Assembly: GCA_007127615.1 (NCBI GenBank)
Contig: SKZB01000061.1
Location: 1-5,205 of the forward strand
Reading direction: 5' to 3'
DNA from: Phycisphaerales bacterium
GTDB taxonomy: Bacteria; Planctomycetota; Phycisphaerae; Phycisphaerales; SM1A02
Length of the DNA: 5,205 nucleotides
Shown: in pieces, positions 4,981-5,205 of the stretch
How the letters are laid out: each line of letters opens with the position of its first letter
Numbering within the stretch: position 1 is the stretch's first letter
Program-made: the position numbers and the translations under genes
The notes under the pieces: generated by a model
What the model was told of the DNA's origin: nothing
Database searches by the model: none
Seen by the model: only the letters and a program-made list of their open reading frames with translations

Positions 4981-5205
4981 TCATTCCGCGTTCGAGCGGT
5001 ACCACGCGGCGTACTCCAGCGCGAAGTAAGTGAAAATCACATCCGCGCCGGCGCGGGCGAGCGCGGTCAGCGATTCGACCATCACCGCGGTTTCATCCAG
5101 CCGGCCGAGTTCCGCGGCGCTCTTGATCATCGCGTACTCGCCGCTGACCTGATAGGCGGCGATCGGCAGGGTGGTCTGTTCCCGCAGGCGGGTGATGATG
5201 TCGAG
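4981..5205 (-). CDS. hemB: Delta-aminolevulinic acid dehydratase (porphobilinogen synthase) HemB, C-terminal part
   Basis: HemB condenses two 5-aminolevulinate molecules into porphobilinogen, the step between HemL and HemC. Only the last 74 residues are in the window; the protein runs off the right edge. They read without interruption to a TGA at 4983-4981. The segment [20 protein letters not shown] (13-32 of the visible part) and [20 protein letters not shown] (36-55) are unmistakable family motifs, followed by [14 protein letters not shown] (56-69). The serine in QVSGEY and the tyrosine in TYFA are 39 residues apart, the same spacing as the substrate-binding Ser273 and Tyr312 of the E. coli enzyme. 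The catalytic lysines lie outside the window. The gene converges on hemD, so it is not in the hemLCD transcript although it serves the same pathway. Identity is very secure. Confidence 0.96.
   Translation of the reverse strand, partial: LDIITRLREQTTLPIAAYQVSGEYAMIKSAAELGRLDETAVMVESLTALARAGADVIFTYFALEYAAWYRSNAE

Noticed and set aside
4163..5005. 280-codon open frame on the minus strand opposite hemC and hemD
   Set aside because: It is an antisense shadow of hemD and the hemC end, and it also overlaps the true 3' end of hemB in a different frame. The product is low-complexity Arg/Asp-rich sequence.

Overview
This is a GC-rich, tightly packed bacterial chromosomal segment. It carries a six-gene rightward run, thiL–tsaE–yacG–hemL–hemC–hemD, flanked by two leftward genes cut by the window edges: an AXE1-like esterase on the left and hemB on the right. 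hemL shows that this organism makes tetrapyrroles by the C5 (glutamate) route, which argues against an alphaproteobacterium. The wording of several motifs (for example RKAIARSLSDIAAMAARP in ThiL) and the nearby AXE1-type esterase suggest Planctomycetota or a related lineage. That placement is inference from remembered family sequences; no search was run.

Layout. Bases 1-330 (minus) encode the first 110 residues of an alpha/beta-hydrolase resembling the acetylxylan esterase / cephalosporin-C deacetylase family, with a TTG start and a good Shine-Dalgarno. Bases 331-414 are a short divergent spacer with a perfect 7-bp GC hairpin followed by five T on the plus strand. Bases 415-2007 hold thiL (thiamine-monophosphate kinase), tsaE (ATPase for tRNA t6A synthesis) and yacG (zinc-binding DNA gyrase inhibitor), joined by 4- and 8-base overlaps. 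After a 45-base pyrimidine-rich spacer come hemL, hemC and hemD (2053-4936), joined by 4-base ATGA overlaps. A 44-base spacer with a small hairpin separates hemD from the convergent 3' end of hemB (4981-5205, minus).

How the genes work together. HemL makes 5-aminolevulinate from glutamate-1-semialdehyde. HemB condenses two 5-aminolevulinate molecules to porphobilinogen. HemC joins four porphobilinogens into hydroxymethylbilane, and HemD closes and rearranges this to uroporphyrinogen III. The window therefore holds the whole path from glutamate-1-semialdehyde to uroporphyrinogen III, with hemB on the opposite strand. hemA (glutamyl-tRNA reductase) is not in the window. The three upstream genes are housekeeping genes of other pathways, probably co-transcribed for convenience.

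I see no mobile elements, CRISPR arrays, tRNA or rRNA genes, and no convincing novel system. The points most worth a second look are a non-canonical, shortened active-site loop in HemC, long G9 and C8 tracts inside hemL and hemD, the hairpin in the divergent spacer, and the absence of a Shine-Dalgarno before hemL.
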